A stretch of 64,000 nucleotides of DNA from 55-13 sp037190145 (GCA_037190145.1 JBBCJU010000010.1:248001-312000), one strand, 5' to 3'; counted from the stretch's first letter, positions 1-8,909 are shown. Notes: generated by a model from the letters alone, not told the origin. Numbers and translations are program-made.

Positions 1-1200
1 CGCGGCTTCGATCATGGGAGCGGCTATTTTAGGTCCCTTGATCATATTGAATGCGGTCCATATCCCGGTGGGAGCGGTTATGGTATCGATGAACCCCATC
101 GACACCAAACTAGTGGCTTTAATGCGTGGCGCAAAGTTGACGGCATCAATGTAGGCGGCCGTCTTCATCGCTTCTGGATCATTAGGTGGATAGAAAGGAT
201 AACTATTCTGTCGACCGAAGTTTGGGCCGTTCAAGTCGCATCCCGCCGGTTCATTGGCCATCATGTGGGTCACTTTTGGATGCAGACCCGCGACAGCAAA
301 TGACTGTTGGCCGCCCATACTTCCCCCTGTGACCGCGATGGTTTTGCCGTCCCAATCTGGGTGCTGGGCTAAGAAATCCACTGCTCGATACCCTCGTAAG
401 TACATCTCCACAAAGTAGTTCTTGTCTCGGTCTCTCTGACCAAGAGCTCCATAATTCTTAATCTCGTCCGGCAGGTTGGAATACAGCTCGGGCGGGCCAC
501 TAACGGGGACATTGTGAGGTTGGATGTTTAGGACAAGCCACCCACCCGAAGCATGGTTTGTCGCCCAATACTTGTCAAGTGGATATGGCGGACTCGCCCA
601 TTGAAGAACCACGATCGCGGGATACTTTCCCTTTTTAACCGGTTTGGCTAACTGTCCATAGACCTTGGTGCCGTTTACGTGATCCATCTCAACCAATGAG
701 TAGTCAACCTCTGGTCGGTTTGTATCGCCCTGAGTTATTTTGGGATTCATCGGCACCTTCTTCAGATCTGCAACCTTGCGATTCCAAAATTGATCAAAGT
801 CGGCTGGCCTCGCGACAACAGGCTTTAACTTCTCCGGCGCAACGGCGGCCCCCAAGGCGATGGTCTTTCCTCCGGGCGGAGTCAGTTCGACGTACAGCAT
901 GCCTGGTGAACTCATTGAAACATCAAATGAGCCTTTCCGGCTACTAAGGTCTACTTCGCCAGATGCAAGAGTCGTGCGGTTGTTGGCTTTGATTGTGTAG
1001 GTGTATTTCGCGGCAGACAAAGAGTCAGGCAACGTGATATTCCAACCCACCTTCTCATTGAGTTGGTAAATCCCTGATGCCTTATAAGGCGTGATGACAG
1101 GTTTGGCTAGGTTCCCTTGATCTTGGTTAAAACCGAGTGAGACGAGAGCGGTGAAGGGAACAAGTAGCGACCATGCCAACAGTCGTCCGCGACGTGCCAT
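1..1200 (-). CDS. Acetyl-xylan-esterase-like secreted hydrolase (3' end cut by window edge)
   Basis: Reading the minus strand from the ATG at 1200 gives an uninterrupted 400-codon frame that runs off the left edge, so the C-terminus is missing. It opens with a signal peptide (MARRGRLLAWSLLVPFTALV), followed by a beta-rich N-terminal domain (about residues 35-125) and an alpha/beta-hydrolase domain. The nucleophile elbow reads GGSMGGQQ and a later MGFIDTITAP segment fits the acid strand of the AXE1 (acetyl xylan esterase, cephalosporin-C deacetylase) family; the catalytic His lies beyond the edge. The likely role is removal of acetyl groups from plant polysaccharides or oligosaccharides outside the cytoplasm. 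It starts 23 bases after the hydrolase gene at 1224-2204, so it is probably the third gene of the AraC-led operon. Family assignment is firm, substrate is inferred. Confidence 0.85.
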   Translation of the reverse strand, partial: MARRGRLLAWSLLVPFTALVSLGFNQDQGNLAKPVITPYKASGIYQLNEKVGWNITLPDSLSAAKYTYTIKANNRTTLASGEVDLSSRKGSFDVSMSSPGMLYVELTPPGGKTIALGAAVAPEKLKPVVARPADFDQFWNRKVADLKKVPMNPKITQGDTNRPEVDYSLVEMDHVNGTKVYGQLAKPVKKGKYPAIVVLQWASPPYPLDKYWATNHASGGWLVLNIQPHNVPVSGPPELYSNLPDEIKNYGALGQRDRDKNYFVEMYLRGYRAVDFLAQHPDWDGKTIAVTGGSMGGQQSFAVAGLHPKVTHMMANEPAGCDLNGPNFGRQNSYPFYPPNDPEAMKTAAYIDAVNFAPRIKATSLVSMGFIDTITAPTGIWTAFNMIKGPKIAAPMIEAA

Positions 1201-1223
1201 GTCACCTATTCTGCGCGATTTAC

Positions 1224-2204
1224 TTATGAACTACAAAGCCACTCACGAAGTTGAGGGATCGCCTGGACTCCATGGAATTGGTGCCCGCCCGAAAACTCAT
1301 GGCTTTGGAAATGATCTGAACCCTGATAAATCTGCCGCGCCCGGGTACAGGCAGATCGGAATGCGGTGATTGGAAAAATGTGATCGCTATCGCCTGATTC
1401 CACAAATAGCTTTCTGGGGGAGATGAGAGCCGTCATCTCTGGCATCTCCACAACTCGAGCGAGGCCAGGCGCGTAGTTGTCAACGCAATGTTCAATGCTC
1501 AGGATCGAATCAAAGAAAGTGTTAAAGTATCCGCTCACAACCGTTGCGGCAACTCGTTCATCCAAGCAAGCTGCCCAGAAGGCAACAAGCCCGCCTCCAG
1601 AAATACCCATCATGGCAAGACGAGTGGGGTCAACGTAGTCTAGCGATTCTAGTAAGTCGAGGCTCACCAGGGCGTCATGAACCCTCCATGCAATCATGGA
1701 CTCTCCCATCATCAGAGCCGTCATGCTATCTCCATTACATGATGAATATCTCTCCCGATCAATATGCGACTTGCGGTGGCCAAACCCAATTGGCTCGATG
1801 GCGAGGGTGACGAACCCCGCCCGAACGCTTTGGAGGGCGAAGTCATTTTGATAGTCGTCTGCTTCAATGCCAACGATGCAGTCGACTCCGTTTCCATGTC
1901 CTGGAATGCAAACCACGGCTGGGGACGGAGAGTTTAGGTTCTGGGGAACCAGAAGATAGCCAAAGACTCGCAAGCCATGACGGCTTGCAAATGTAATCGT
2001 ATCTCGCCGATATCCATCTAGTTCCTGGGAATCTAAGGTTTGCAGGTTCAAGGGAACCTGCTCGATGGGCAGACCGATTACCTCTTTCAGACGACATCGC
2101 AGATCGGAGGGCCATTGGGGACCGCATGCGGGACTCCAAGCAAACTCTTGGGCGAGCTTTTGAATGCGGGCTTTGGCAAACTCTCTGGCGTCTAGTTCTT
2201 CCAT
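1224..2204 (-). CDS. Alpha/beta hydrolase, acetyl-xylan-esterase/dienelactone-hydrolase type
   Basis: This 326-residue protein has no signal peptide and is probably cytoplasmic. The core shows the oxyanion-side strand (VVCIPGHGNG, about 97-106), a nucleophile elbow GISGGG with Ser202, an acid-bearing strand ESGDSDHIFP (Asp272 or Asp274) and a terminal His in SGGHQFHG (about 308). This layout matches the large family of acetyl-xylan-esterase-like hydrolases (Abhydrolase_7 group). It starts with ATG 14 bases after the AraC gene stop and is followed at 23 bases by a secreted esterase, so the three are probably co-transcribed. A role in de-esterifying plant-derived saccharides is an inference from the neighbours; no specific substrate can be read. 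Confidence 0.85.
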   Translation of the reverse strand: MEELDAREFAKARIQKLAQEFAWSPACGPQWPSDLRCRLKEVIGLPIEQVPLNLQTLDSQELDGYRRDTITFASRHGLRVFGYLLVPQNLNSPSPAVVCIPGHGNGVDCIVGIEADDYQNDFALQSVRAGFVTLAIEPIGFGHRKSHIDRERYSSCNGDSMTALMMGESMIAWRVHDALVSLDLLESLDYVDPTRLAMMGISGGGLVAFWAACLDERVAATVVSGYFNTFFDSILSIEHCVDNYAPGLARVVEMPEMTALISPRKLFVESGDSDHIFPITAFRSACTRARQIYQGSDHFQSHEFSGGHQFHGVQAIPQLREWLCSS

Positions 2205-2218
2205 GTCTTCTCGAAATC

Positions 2219-3079
2219 TTAGTCCAATGCGTCCCTCTCCGGACGTGTCCGATGTGCTAATGAGCCTGGAAGATAGGATGTTTGAAACTTTTTGGGACCC
2301 ATTCCGAAAGCGCGGGTGAAAGATCGAGTGAACTGAGCCGCGCTTGGGATGCCGATGTAATCCGCAACTTCCTGGACTGTAAATCCCATGAGCAATCGGT
2401 GAGCAGCCCAGCGCATGCGTCGGTGGTTGATCTCAGCTGCCAAGCTTGTTCCGCTTGCCGCGAACCTACGTCGCAAGGTTCGCGCTGATATTCCTAATTC
2501 TGCGGCAATCTCTTCGACGGTGATCCTACGGTCAGAATGTCGATCCACTACCTCAAGGGCAGCGGCTAAATCATCTCGAAGCTCTTGCTCTAGATCAACG
2601 GTTGGGGCAGGGCTCAATGCCTGAATCATTTCCAAAGCAAAGAGTTTGAGCGCCGCTCGTGCACTGGCTTGGCGATGGGGCTCGGCTTGGTCAAAGAGGG
2701 GAATGTAGTGGGCCAGCTTCTCACACTCATAGACGATGATGTTGTGATGGTGGTCAAAGGCTTTGAGGGTTGGATTGGCATCCGCAGACAACGGACCCTC
2801 AATGCGCTGTAGGTTCATCATCAGGAAGTAAAGGTGGAGATCCTTCGTTCGAAACGACGCAATCTCGTGGATCACCTTCGGCTCCGCAACAAAGATCGCT
2901 CCCGGGCGAATCGGATGTGATTCAGTGCCATGCCAGTACTCTCCGGAACCTTCCAGAGCGAGACAGATTTCATAGTAGTCGTGGCGATGGGGCGAGTTCG
3001 TGAGTTGAACATCGAATTTCACATATCCTCCGGTTTCAATCTCGATCCGGTGCGCGCCTACAATCTCTTTAACAACCAT
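2219..3079 (-). CDS. AraC-family transcriptional regulator with N-terminal cupin sensor
   Basis: The 286-residue protein has a cupin-type ligand domain at residues 25-90 (HRHDYYEICLALEGSGEYW, then PGAIFVAEPKVIHEI) and a C-terminal AraC DNA-binding domain at about 170-270. The latter has two helix-turn-helix units: ITVEEIAAELGISARTLRRRF and VQEVADYIGIPSAAQFTRSF. Proteins of this layout usually activate nearby carbohydrate-use genes after binding a sugar. It leads the operon with the two hydrolases downstream and is divergent from the PhyH gene across 66 bases (3080-3145), where shared control would act. The start ATG at 3079 precedes the cupin strands directly. The ligand is unknown. Confidence 0.92.
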   Translation of the reverse strand: MVVKEIVGAHRIEIETGGYVKFDVQLTNSPHRHDYYEICLALEGSGEYWHGTESHPIRPGAIFVAEPKVIHEIASFRTKDLHLYFLMMNLQRIEGPLSADANPTLKAFDHHHNIIVYECEKLAHYIPLFDQAEPHRQASARAALKLFALEMIQALSPAPTVDLEQELRDDLAAALEVVDRHSDRRITVEEIAAELGISARTLRRRFAASGTSLAAEINHRRMRWAAHRLLMGFTVQEVADYIGIPSAAQFTRSFTRAFGMGPKKFQTSYLPGSLAHRTRPERDALD

Positions 3080-3145
3080 ACGTGTCTGAAATAATCAAAT
3101 TTCTGTCCAGCCTGAACATGGTATTCAACTTAATTCAAATCTATC

Positions 3146-3967
3146 ATGTCCGATAGAGACATGAGCATAACGCATTCCGCAGTTTCAATTCCTGTTGCCG
3201 ATACAGAGATTGGTCGACATTTCGAAGAAGACGGCTATTTTGTGGCTAAAGGGGTTTTTACTCCTGCGGAGGTGGCGATTCTGGAAAAGGATTTTGACCA
3301 AATCGTCCATCAAATATTAGGTTCTGGGGAGTCTGTAAATGCTCGATGGAATGGGCCAGAGATGGATCGAATGGAGACACAGCAAATGGTCGTGCTGCAT
3401 ACCCACAATGTCCAGCAATACTCTGCAGAATGGCTCAAGGCCCTCGTACATGAGAGATTCATCGCTGTAGCTACCGCGATCTTGGGGCCGGACATAATTC
3501 TCCATCACTCCAAACTTTTCCAAAAGCCGAGCGAGGAAGGTGCCCCATTTCCGATGCACCAGGATTGGACCTATTTCCCTTCGGAAAAGGACTCCATGAT
3601 TGCCGCGATTATTCATGTTTCGCAAGCGACGGATGAGATGGGCTGTCTTCGGGTTTATCCGGGATCTCACAAGCTGGGACGAGTCGATGGGACATCTGGA
3701 CAGAGTGAGTCGGAATTGCTGGCCCAATACCCACTATCAGAAGCCTTGCCCCTAGAAGCAGAACCCGGAGATGTCGTTTTCTTCCACTATTTCACCCTTC
3801 ACGGCTCCATGCCGAATCTATCATCAGAGACTCGCAAGACGGTGTTGGTTCAGCTTTACTCGGGCAGTGACAAGATAGAGGATGGGAACGCCCATCCCGA
3901 TGAAAAGCTTGTTCTCGCCGGTTGGAATCACCATGCAACTCGAAACTCGGTAGGACAGAAGAAATAG
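3146..3967 (+). CDS. Phytanoyl-CoA dioxygenase (PhyH) family oxygenase
   Basis: This 273-residue protein is a predicted Fe(II)/2-oxoglutarate-dependent oxygenase. The metal triad is visible as His138-x-Asp140 in MHQDWTYFP and a distal His in TLHGS (about 219), with Arg230 (ETRKTVLVQ) placed to hold 2-oxoglutarate. The family hydroxylates varied small molecules, and many bacterial members act on carbohydrate or lipid side products. It is divergent from the AraC regulator and may be in its regulon. The ATG at 3146 is used; a second ATG at 3161 is possible. Substrate cannot be inferred. Confidence 0.88.
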   Translation: MSDRDMSITHSAVSIPVADTEIGRHFEEDGYFVAKGVFTPAEVAILEKDFDQIVHQILGSGESVNARWNGPEMDRMETQQMVVLHTHNVQQYSAEWLKALVHERFIAVATAILGPDIILHHSKLFQKPSEEGAPFPMHQDWTYFPSEKDSMIAAIIHVSQATDEMGCLRVYPGSHKLGRVDGTSGQSESELLAQYPLSEALPLEAEPGDVVFFHYFTLHGSMPNLSSETRKTVLVQLYSGSDKIEDGNAHPDEKLVLAGWNHHATRNSVGQKK

Positions 3968-4017
3968 CCTAAAGAGACCTAGGAATAGGGCATCGACTCA
4001 GATAACCTGATTGGAAC

Positions 4018-4857
4018 ATGAGCCAGCCCCGAAAGGTCGCATTTGCTTTTACACCGACTCACGCTGACGAGGCCAAAGGTGTCACGATCCGACGTTCTAT
4101 TGGAGGAGAGAGGCTTGCAATTCTCGATCCATTTATGTTGCTGGATCATGCGAGCATTGCTCCATCGGAAGGCAATGAAACAGTAGGTTTCCCTCGCCAC
4201 CCTCACCGCGGAATTGAGACTCTTAGCTATGTTTTGAGAGGGCGGGTAGGGCACAAGGACTCCATTGGGAACGAAGGCGAAGTGGGGCCCGGAGGCACGC
4301 AGTGGATGACGGCCGGTAACGGTATCTACCATGAAGAAATGCTTCTGCCCAGTGATGACGGAGCAGAGATGCTTCAGCTATGGTTTTCGCTCCCGCAAAA
4401 CTTGAAACGAGTTCCCCCTGGCTACAAGGGAGTCCATGAGGATGATGTACCAGAGTTCCAAACAGGAAACGCGACTGTAAGAGTCGTTGCCGGAAGTGTG
4501 GATGGAACAGAGGGGGCATTCACCGAGATCGCCGTGAAGCCAACTGTTTTGGACATTCAGCTTGGTGCAGGGGGCGAGTTTGAATTTGAAACTGAGGCCA
4601 AGGAAGCGGCTTTCGTCTATCTAGTGAGCGGGGATCTCGAGATCGCTGGACGGCTGTTAAAGGGTAATCAAATGGCCGTACTCTCATCTGGAGATCATGT
4701 CCGCTTAGAGTCAAAGGAAGGAGCACGAATGCTGTACGTTGCTGCAGTGCCGCTCAACGAACCTATTCTGCAGTACCGGTCATTTGTCATGAACACGGTT
4801 GAGGACATTCAAGAGACTGTGGAGATGATTGAGTCGGGAGCCTTTGCAAATGGCTAG
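4018..4857 (+). CDS. Pirin family protein
   Basis: This is a two-cupin pirin of 279 residues. The metal-binding set is intact: His61 and His63 in HPHRGIETLSY, and His105 and Glu107 in NGIYHEEM, after the conserved GGTQWMTAG turn. Bacterial pirins are non-haem iron proteins; some have quercetinase activity and others modulate metabolic enzymes, so the exact role is open. Its stop overlaps the start of the next gene (ATGGCTAG), implying translational coupling with the small protein at 4850. Confidence 0.93.
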   Translation: MSQPRKVAFAFTPTHADEAKGVTIRRSIGGERLAILDPFMLLDHASIAPSEGNETVGFPRHPHRGIETLSYVLRGRVGHKDSIGNEGEVGPGGTQWMTAGNGIYHEEMLLPSDDGAEMLQLWFSLPQNLKRVPPGYKGVHEDDVPEFQTGNATVRVVAGSVDGTEGAFTEIAVKPTVLDIQLGAGGEFEFETEAKEAAFVYLVSGDLEIAGRLLKGNQMAVLSSGDHVRLESKEGARMLYVAAVPLNEPILQYRSFVMNTVEDIQETVEMIESGAFANG

Positions 4858-5176
4858 TCCAGGTTTATCGGTTGGAAAAGTGACGATTCGTCGGAATTCC
4901 AGCCGCGACATCAAAATGCGTGATCTCTATGTGGAGATTGATGGAGAGCCTACAGATACGCTTCAGTTTGGTGAGAGCCTCGAACTGGAATTACCGGTGG
5001 GGCACCATACAATCAAGGTGACCAATCGCGTTTACTCAAAGTCGGAGGATTTTTCCATACAGCCCGGCGAGTCCGTGCGATTCGATGTTGGGAATATCCC
5101 ATCGCGCGGGTTGGTTGCGCTCCTCATGGCGATTACGGGCACCATCCCGTATCGAGTGAATCTGACTCGTCTGTAG
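4850..5176 (+). CDS. Small beta-rich protein, PEGA-like
   Basis: The protein is about 108 residues from the ATG at 4850, which overlaps the pirin stop and has GGGAG at 4836-4840 about nine bases upstream; a TTG at 4829 is less likely. It contains alternating beta strands (LYVEIDGEPT, LELELPVGHHTIKV, VRFDVG) resembling a PEGA-type surface-layer/adhesion beta module. There is no signal peptide; a short hydrophobic stretch (GLVALLMAITG) lies near the end. Its function is unknown. It ends two bases from the convergent metal-permease gene, with no room for a terminator. Confidence 0.7.
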   Translation: MASPGLSVGKVTIRRNSSRDIKMRDLYVEIDGEPTDTLQFGESLELELPVGHHTIKVTNRVYSKSEDFSIQPGESVRFDVGNIPSRGLVALLMAITGTIPYRVNLTRL

Positions 5177-5177
5177 T

Positions 5178-6284
5178 CTATCGAGACGCGACCACTTGGG
5201 CCAATTCATGTCCACTCGGAGTTAACCGCAGCGAACCGTCCTGATAGTGGATGAGTCCAGAGTGTTGAGCTTTCGCAACCACTTTCGAGGCTTGTTCGGG
5301 TTCCCATCCCAATTCTTGCTCCAGGTGCATCAACGTACTCTCGTGAGCTTCTTCCGGAGTTGCTGCGTGAGTGGCTAAGTGGACCACAAGCATCTCAGTG
5401 GCAAATTGAGATCGCTGTTTGCGCCTTCGTACTGCTTGAGATACCAGTCCCCTCTTCGGAGCCGCTAACAGGATGAGGAAAAATACAGCTCCAAGCGAAG
5501 TTGCGATCATGCCACTTATAGAAACATTCCACGCCATCGCCAGCCAATAGCCAATCAGTGCCGATACCGCTCCGATCAGCATAGATAGTCCGATCATAAT
5601 GGGCAATCTTTGGGTTAACAGAGAGGCCGACACCGGCGGGACTATGATGAGAGCCACCGATAGAATGGCTCCTACTGCGCTAAAGGCTCCAACCGTTGTA
5701 ATGGCGACAATCCCCATCAGTAGGTAGTGCAGAACGACTGGCGCAAAGCCTAAAGAAACGGCTAATCCTGCGTCAAAAGTAGATAGCTTTAACTCCTTGT
5801 AAAACAGGATAAGGAAGATGCCATTGATGAGAGCCAAGCCTCCTAGTATCCAAAGTGATTGAGGGCCTAGATCTCTACCTCCCAACGAAAACGTGTCAAA
5901 AGGAGCAAAGGCAATTTCGCCAAACAACACCGCATCGGTGTCTATATGGACGTTGGCGTAATACTTTGAGACGACCAAGACGCCGATCGCAAAGAGAACA
6001 GGGAATACCAAACCGATGGCCGAGTCCTCTTTCACCCTTCGGCTCTTTGTAAGGGCCTCAACGAGCACGACGGTGAGTAGTCCTGCGATCGCCGCCCCAA
6101 TGAAGCCAACGAAGATGTTTGGCCCTTTGGCGAGAATATAGCCCGCCACGAGCCCTGGCAAAATGGCATGGCTAATGGCATCCGCCATCATGGCCATTCG
6201 CCGTAGCACTAAAAATACTCCGGCTAGGGCACAAGCCAAACCTGCGGCGACTGCTACAAGCCCAATTTGGAGAGTAGGACTCAC
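5178..6284 (-). CDS. Metal ABC transporter permease with C-terminal winged-helix domain
   Basis: Residues 1-285 form an ABC-3 family integral membrane permease with about eight to nine hydrophobic segments, of the type that imports Mn, Fe or Zn. Residues about 290-368 are an unusual soluble tail: helices (EMLVVHLATHAATPEEAH, LEQELGWEPEQASKVV) followed by a wing (SGLIHYQDGSLRLTPSGHELA) like a DtxR-type winged helix without a metal-binding or dimerisation domain. The start is GTG at 6284, overlapping the stop of the upstream permease by four bases. It is the last gene of the operon. The arrangement recalls chlamydial YtgCR, in which a permease is fused to a DtxR-like regulator, but the tail here is much shorter. 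Confidence 0.9.
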   Translation of the reverse strand: MSPTLQIGLVAVAAGLACALAGVFLVLRRMAMMADAISHAILPGLVAGYILAKGPNIFVGFIGAAIAGLLTVVLVEALTKSRRVKEDSAIGLVFPVLFAIGVLVVSKYYANVHIDTDAVLFGEIAFAPFDTFSLGGRDLGPQSLWILGGLALINGIFLILFYKELKLSTFDAGLAVSLGFAPVVLHYLLMGIVAITTVGAFSAVGAILSVALIIVPPVSASLLTQRLPIMIGLSMLIGAVSALIGYWLAMAWNVSISGMIATSLGAVFFLILLAAPKRGLVSQAVRRRKQRSQFATEMLVVHLATHAATPEEAHESTLMHLEQELGWEPEQASKVVAKAQHSGLIHYQDGSLRLTPSGHELAQVVASR

Positions 6285-7171
6285 ATCCCCTCCTTGGAGA
6301 GTCGTAATCGCCGTTTACGGTCCCACACTATTCCTTGAGCTGACCCAAACAGAATCGAGATCAAGACGACTAGACCGAGGCAGATGACGATGGCGGGGCC
6401 GGTGGGTATTCCCATTTCCACCACGCTGAAGATGGATCCTACAAGGCCTGCACCGGCACCTATTGCCCCCGCATAGAGCACCATAAGAGACAGAGAATGA
6501 GTCCACTGACGCGCGGCTACGGCGGGAGCGACAAGCATTGCGGACATAAGCACCACTCCAACCGTGTTGAGACCAATAACGATGGCGATGACCAAGAGGC
6601 CCGTCAATAAAGCTCCGAGGAAGTGGGTATTCCAACCAAGGGTGCGCGCAAACTCAGGATCAAAGGACAGCAGCTTGAACTGCTTAAACATCGCCCATAC
6701 AATAGTGAGGGCGATAAAGCCGAGGATCGACATCGTCACCACTTGCTCTTGAACCATGGCAGCGGCTTGTCCAAAAAGGAACTTATCCAATCCTGCTTGG
6801 TTGGCATCGTTTCCCTTCTGAATAACAGTTAAGAGCACCACGCCCAACCCAAAAAAGACAGTGAGAATAATTCCCAAAGCCGATCCGGCGTCAATTCGGG
6901 TTTGCCGAATGATCTGTAAGATCGCCAACATTCCTAGCCAACCGGCAACAGCAGCGCCGAGCATCAGCACAAGTGGAGTTTTGCTGCCGGTGAGCATATA
7001 AGCCAGACAGACTCCCGGCAATGCGGCATGAGATAGAGCATCCCCCATGAGTCCCTGTTTTCGCAGTACGGCAAAAGAACCGAGCACCCCGCTAACGATC
7101 CCCAGCACGGCGGACCCCAAAGCAACGTTTCGCAAAGTGTAGTCGGTCACCAGATCGCGCAGAATGTTCAT
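6281..7171 (-). CDS. Metal ABC transporter permease (TroC/MntC type)
   Basis: This is a 296-residue ABC-3 family membrane protein with about eight to nine transmembrane segments and the signature region RKQGLMGDALSHAALPGVCLAY near residues 37-58, which also appears in related form in the second permease. It forms the transmembrane channel for divalent metal import with the ATPase at 7168 and the second permease at 5178. The ATG start overlaps the ATPase stop by four bases. Two non-identical permeases in one operon is the hallmark of tro/ytg/sit-type manganese-iron-zinc importers rather than single-permease znu systems. Confidence 0.93.
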   Translation of the reverse strand: MNILRDLVTDYTLRNVALGSAVLGIVSGVLGSFAVLRKQGLMGDALSHAALPGVCLAYMLTGSKTPLVLMLGAAVAGWLGMLAILQIIRQTRIDAGSALGIILTVFFGLGVVLLTVIQKGNDANQAGLDKFLFGQAAAMVQEQVVTMSILGFIALTIVWAMFKQFKLLSFDPEFARTLGWNTHFLGALLTGLLVIAIVIGLNTVGVVLMSAMLVAPAVAARQWTHSLSLMVLYAGAIGAGAGLVGSIFSVVEMGIPTGPAIVICLGLVVLISILFGSAQGIVWDRKRRLRLSKEGM

Positions 7172-7905
7172 CGCGATAGGAAGGCGATTTTGCCGCCATA
7201 GGCTCGTTGCAGGTTATTTTGAGTAAAAGTCTCAGCGACGGGGCCGGTTGCGATAAGCCGCACGTTTAAGAGGGCCACTCGGTCAAAGTAGGTGGGAACC
7301 GTATCCAAGTCGTGGTGAACAACGACCACCGTCTTGCCCGTATCGCGCAGCCTTTGAAGGATATTGATGATGGCAACCTCGGTTGTAGCATCGACCCCAG
7401 CGAAGGGTTCATCCATGAAGTAAAGTCTTGCGTCTTGGGCCAAGGCGCGGGCAAGAAAGACGCGTTGCTGTTGGCCCCCGGAGAGCTGGCTAATCTGGCG
7501 TTTCGCAAAGTCACTCATCCCAACCTGGTGAAGACAGTCGAGGGCGATTTCACGTTCGGCTTTACCCGGCCTTTTGAACCAGCCCAGTTTGCCGTATAGA
7601 CCCATGGTGACTACGTCTAGCGCGTCCGTAGGGAAGTCCCAATCCACACTCCCACGTTGGGGAACGTAACCAACCGCTTTTCGATTCAGGTCATACTTTT
7701 CGCCAAAGATACGGATCGTTCCCGCTGCCGATGGCACTAGGCCCAAGATGGTCTTGATGAGCGTGCTTTTCCCTGCTCCGTTGGGGCCAACAATGGCGGT
7801 TAAAGTCCCGGCTGGGATATCCAAATCAACGTCCCAAAGGACCGGTTTTTCTTCGTAAGCAACAGTCAGATCGCGGACGTAAACTGCAGCGTTGGGGTCG
7901 CTCAT
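7168..7905 (-). CDS. Metal ABC transporter ATP-binding protein
   Basis: This is a 245-residue ABC ATPase. The Walker A is GPNGAGKST (about 39-47), the ABC signature LSGGQQQR (about 141-148), the Walker B runs into MDEPFAGVD, and the switch His is in VVVHHD. It energises import through the two permeases encoded downstream. Its start overlaps the binding-protein stop by four bases (ATGA) and its own stop overlaps the next gene in the same way, so all four genes are translationally coupled. Confidence 0.96.
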   Translation of the reverse strand: MSDPNAAVYVRDLTVAYEEKPVLWDVDLDIPAGTLTAIVGPNGAGKSTLIKTILGLVPSAAGTIRIFGEKYDLNRKAVGYVPQRGSVDWDFPTDALDVVTMGLYGKLGWFKRPGKAEREIALDCLHQVGMSDFAKRQISQLSGGQQQRVFLARALAQDARLYFMDEPFAGVDATTEVAIINILQRLRDTGKTVVVVHHDLDTVPTYFDRVALLNVRLIATGPVAETFTQNNLQRAYGGKIAFLSR

Positions 7906-8822
7906 CGAAGTGCCTTTACGATCGTGTCGATGTTATGTCGGACCATTCCGATGTAGGTGCCTTCGGGTGTTCCGTCTTGTCCCATGGCATCGGAGAACAG
8001 CTCGCCCCCAACATTCACGTTCCAGCCCCGAGCCTGGACTGCTTTCTTCAAAGCATCAATCGTGGCGGGGGGCACACTGCTTTCCACAAAGATGGCTTTC
8101 ACCTTCTTTTGAGCAATGGTATCTGCGATGCTTCGGAGTGATCCTGCCGCCGCTTCCGTTGCTGTGCTGGTGCCTTGAATTCCGATCACTTGGAATCCAT
8201 ACTGCCTACCAAAATAGCCAAAAGCATCGTGAGCCGTAATGAGCACACGTTCTGATTCGGGAATCTTTGCGGCTTCCGTCTTCACATATTCATGCAATGC
8301 ATCTAGCTTCGCCAAATACTCAGTGGCATTCTTTTCAAACGTTGCTTTGGCCTGGGGACGCAACTTGGTGAGTCCATCTCGGACTGATTCCACAGCATGC
8401 CGCCATAGAGTGACGTCAAACCAGATATGAGGGTCAAACTTGCCTTCAAACTCCGGTGGCTGCCGAAGATTGCTTCGCGGAACGTTTTCGCTTACTGCAT
8501 AGGTAGGGATTCCCTTGTTCGCCATCTTCACAAAGATGTCGGTCATGCGGCCTTCTAGCTCTAGCCCTCCGTAAAAAACGATATCGGCGCTCTCCAGCTT
8601 CACCACATCCCCAGCCGTGGCCCGATAGAGGTGAGGATCAACGCCTGGGCCCATGAGGCCAATAGATTCCACTTGATCGCCGCCCACGTTGACCACGATG
8701 TCGCGGATCATACCAACGGTTGATACCGCATTCGCTTTTCCGGAGGAGTTTGTGGAGGATGTCTTGCTACAGCCAGCAACGAGCATGATGGCAAGGAGGG
8801 TCCAGGCTGCAAAGGTTTTCAT
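7902..8822 (-). CDS. troA: Metal ABC transporter substrate-binding lipoprotein (TroA/ZnuA family)
   Basis: The 306-residue protein has a lipoprotein signal with lipobox LVAGC (Cys18). Predicted metal ligands are His64 (GVDPHLYRA), His132 (DPHIWFD), His198 (LITAHDAFGYFG) and Asp278 (ELFSDAMG), essentially the spacing known for Treponema TroA. The third ligand is His rather than the Glu of PsaA-type manganese receptors, and the His-rich loop of typical ZnuA is absent. So the system carries Zn and/or Mn; Fe cannot be excluded. It is the first gene of the operon, with several palindromes upstream that may bind a metal-responsive repressor. Confidence 0.93.
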   Translation of the reverse strand: MKTFAAWTLLAIMLVAGCSKTSSTNSSGKANAVSTVGMIRDIVVNVGGDQVESIGLMGPGVDPHLYRATAGDVVKLESADIVFYGGLELEGRMTDIFVKMANKGIPTYAVSENVPRSNLRQPPEFEGKFDPHIWFDVTLWRHAVESVRDGLTKLRPQAKATFEKNATEYLAKLDALHEYVKTEAAKIPESERVLITAHDAFGYFGRQYGFQVIGIQGTSTATEAAAGSLRSIADTIAQKKVKAIFVESSVPPATIDALKKAVQARGWNVNVGGELFSDAMGQDGTPEGTYIGMVRHNIDTIVKALR

Positions 8823-8840
8823 GTGCGAATCTCGGTTTAG

Positions 8841-8855
8841 TTTAGCACAGGCTAA
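8841..8855. promoter_or_regulatory. Candidate metalloregulator operator, TTTAGC-N4-GCTAA
   Basis: The inverted repeat TTAGC-ACAG-GCTAA lies 20-34 bases upstream of the troA start codon. The same TTTAGC-N4-GCTA pattern occurs again at 8910-8922. The half-site resembles DtxR/MntR-type operators, which fits a metal-uptake operon. Assignment is inferred; no regulator gene for it lies in the window apart from the winged-helix tail of the last permease. Confidence 0.5.
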
Positions 8856-8857
8856 TT

Positions 8858-8877
8858 TTATAAGATAGTGCTTATAA
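8858..8877. promoter_or_regulatory. Perfect inverted repeat TTATAAG-N6-CTTATAA upstream of troA
   Basis: Two perfect 7-base arms are separated by ATAGTG, centred about 45 bases upstream of the troA start. It is AT-rich enough to overlap a -10 or -35 element. It may be an operator or part of the promoter of the metal transporter operon. Confidence 0.45.
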
Positions 8878-8909
8878 AGGCAGACAATGATAAATATCTA
8901 GTGTAATAT

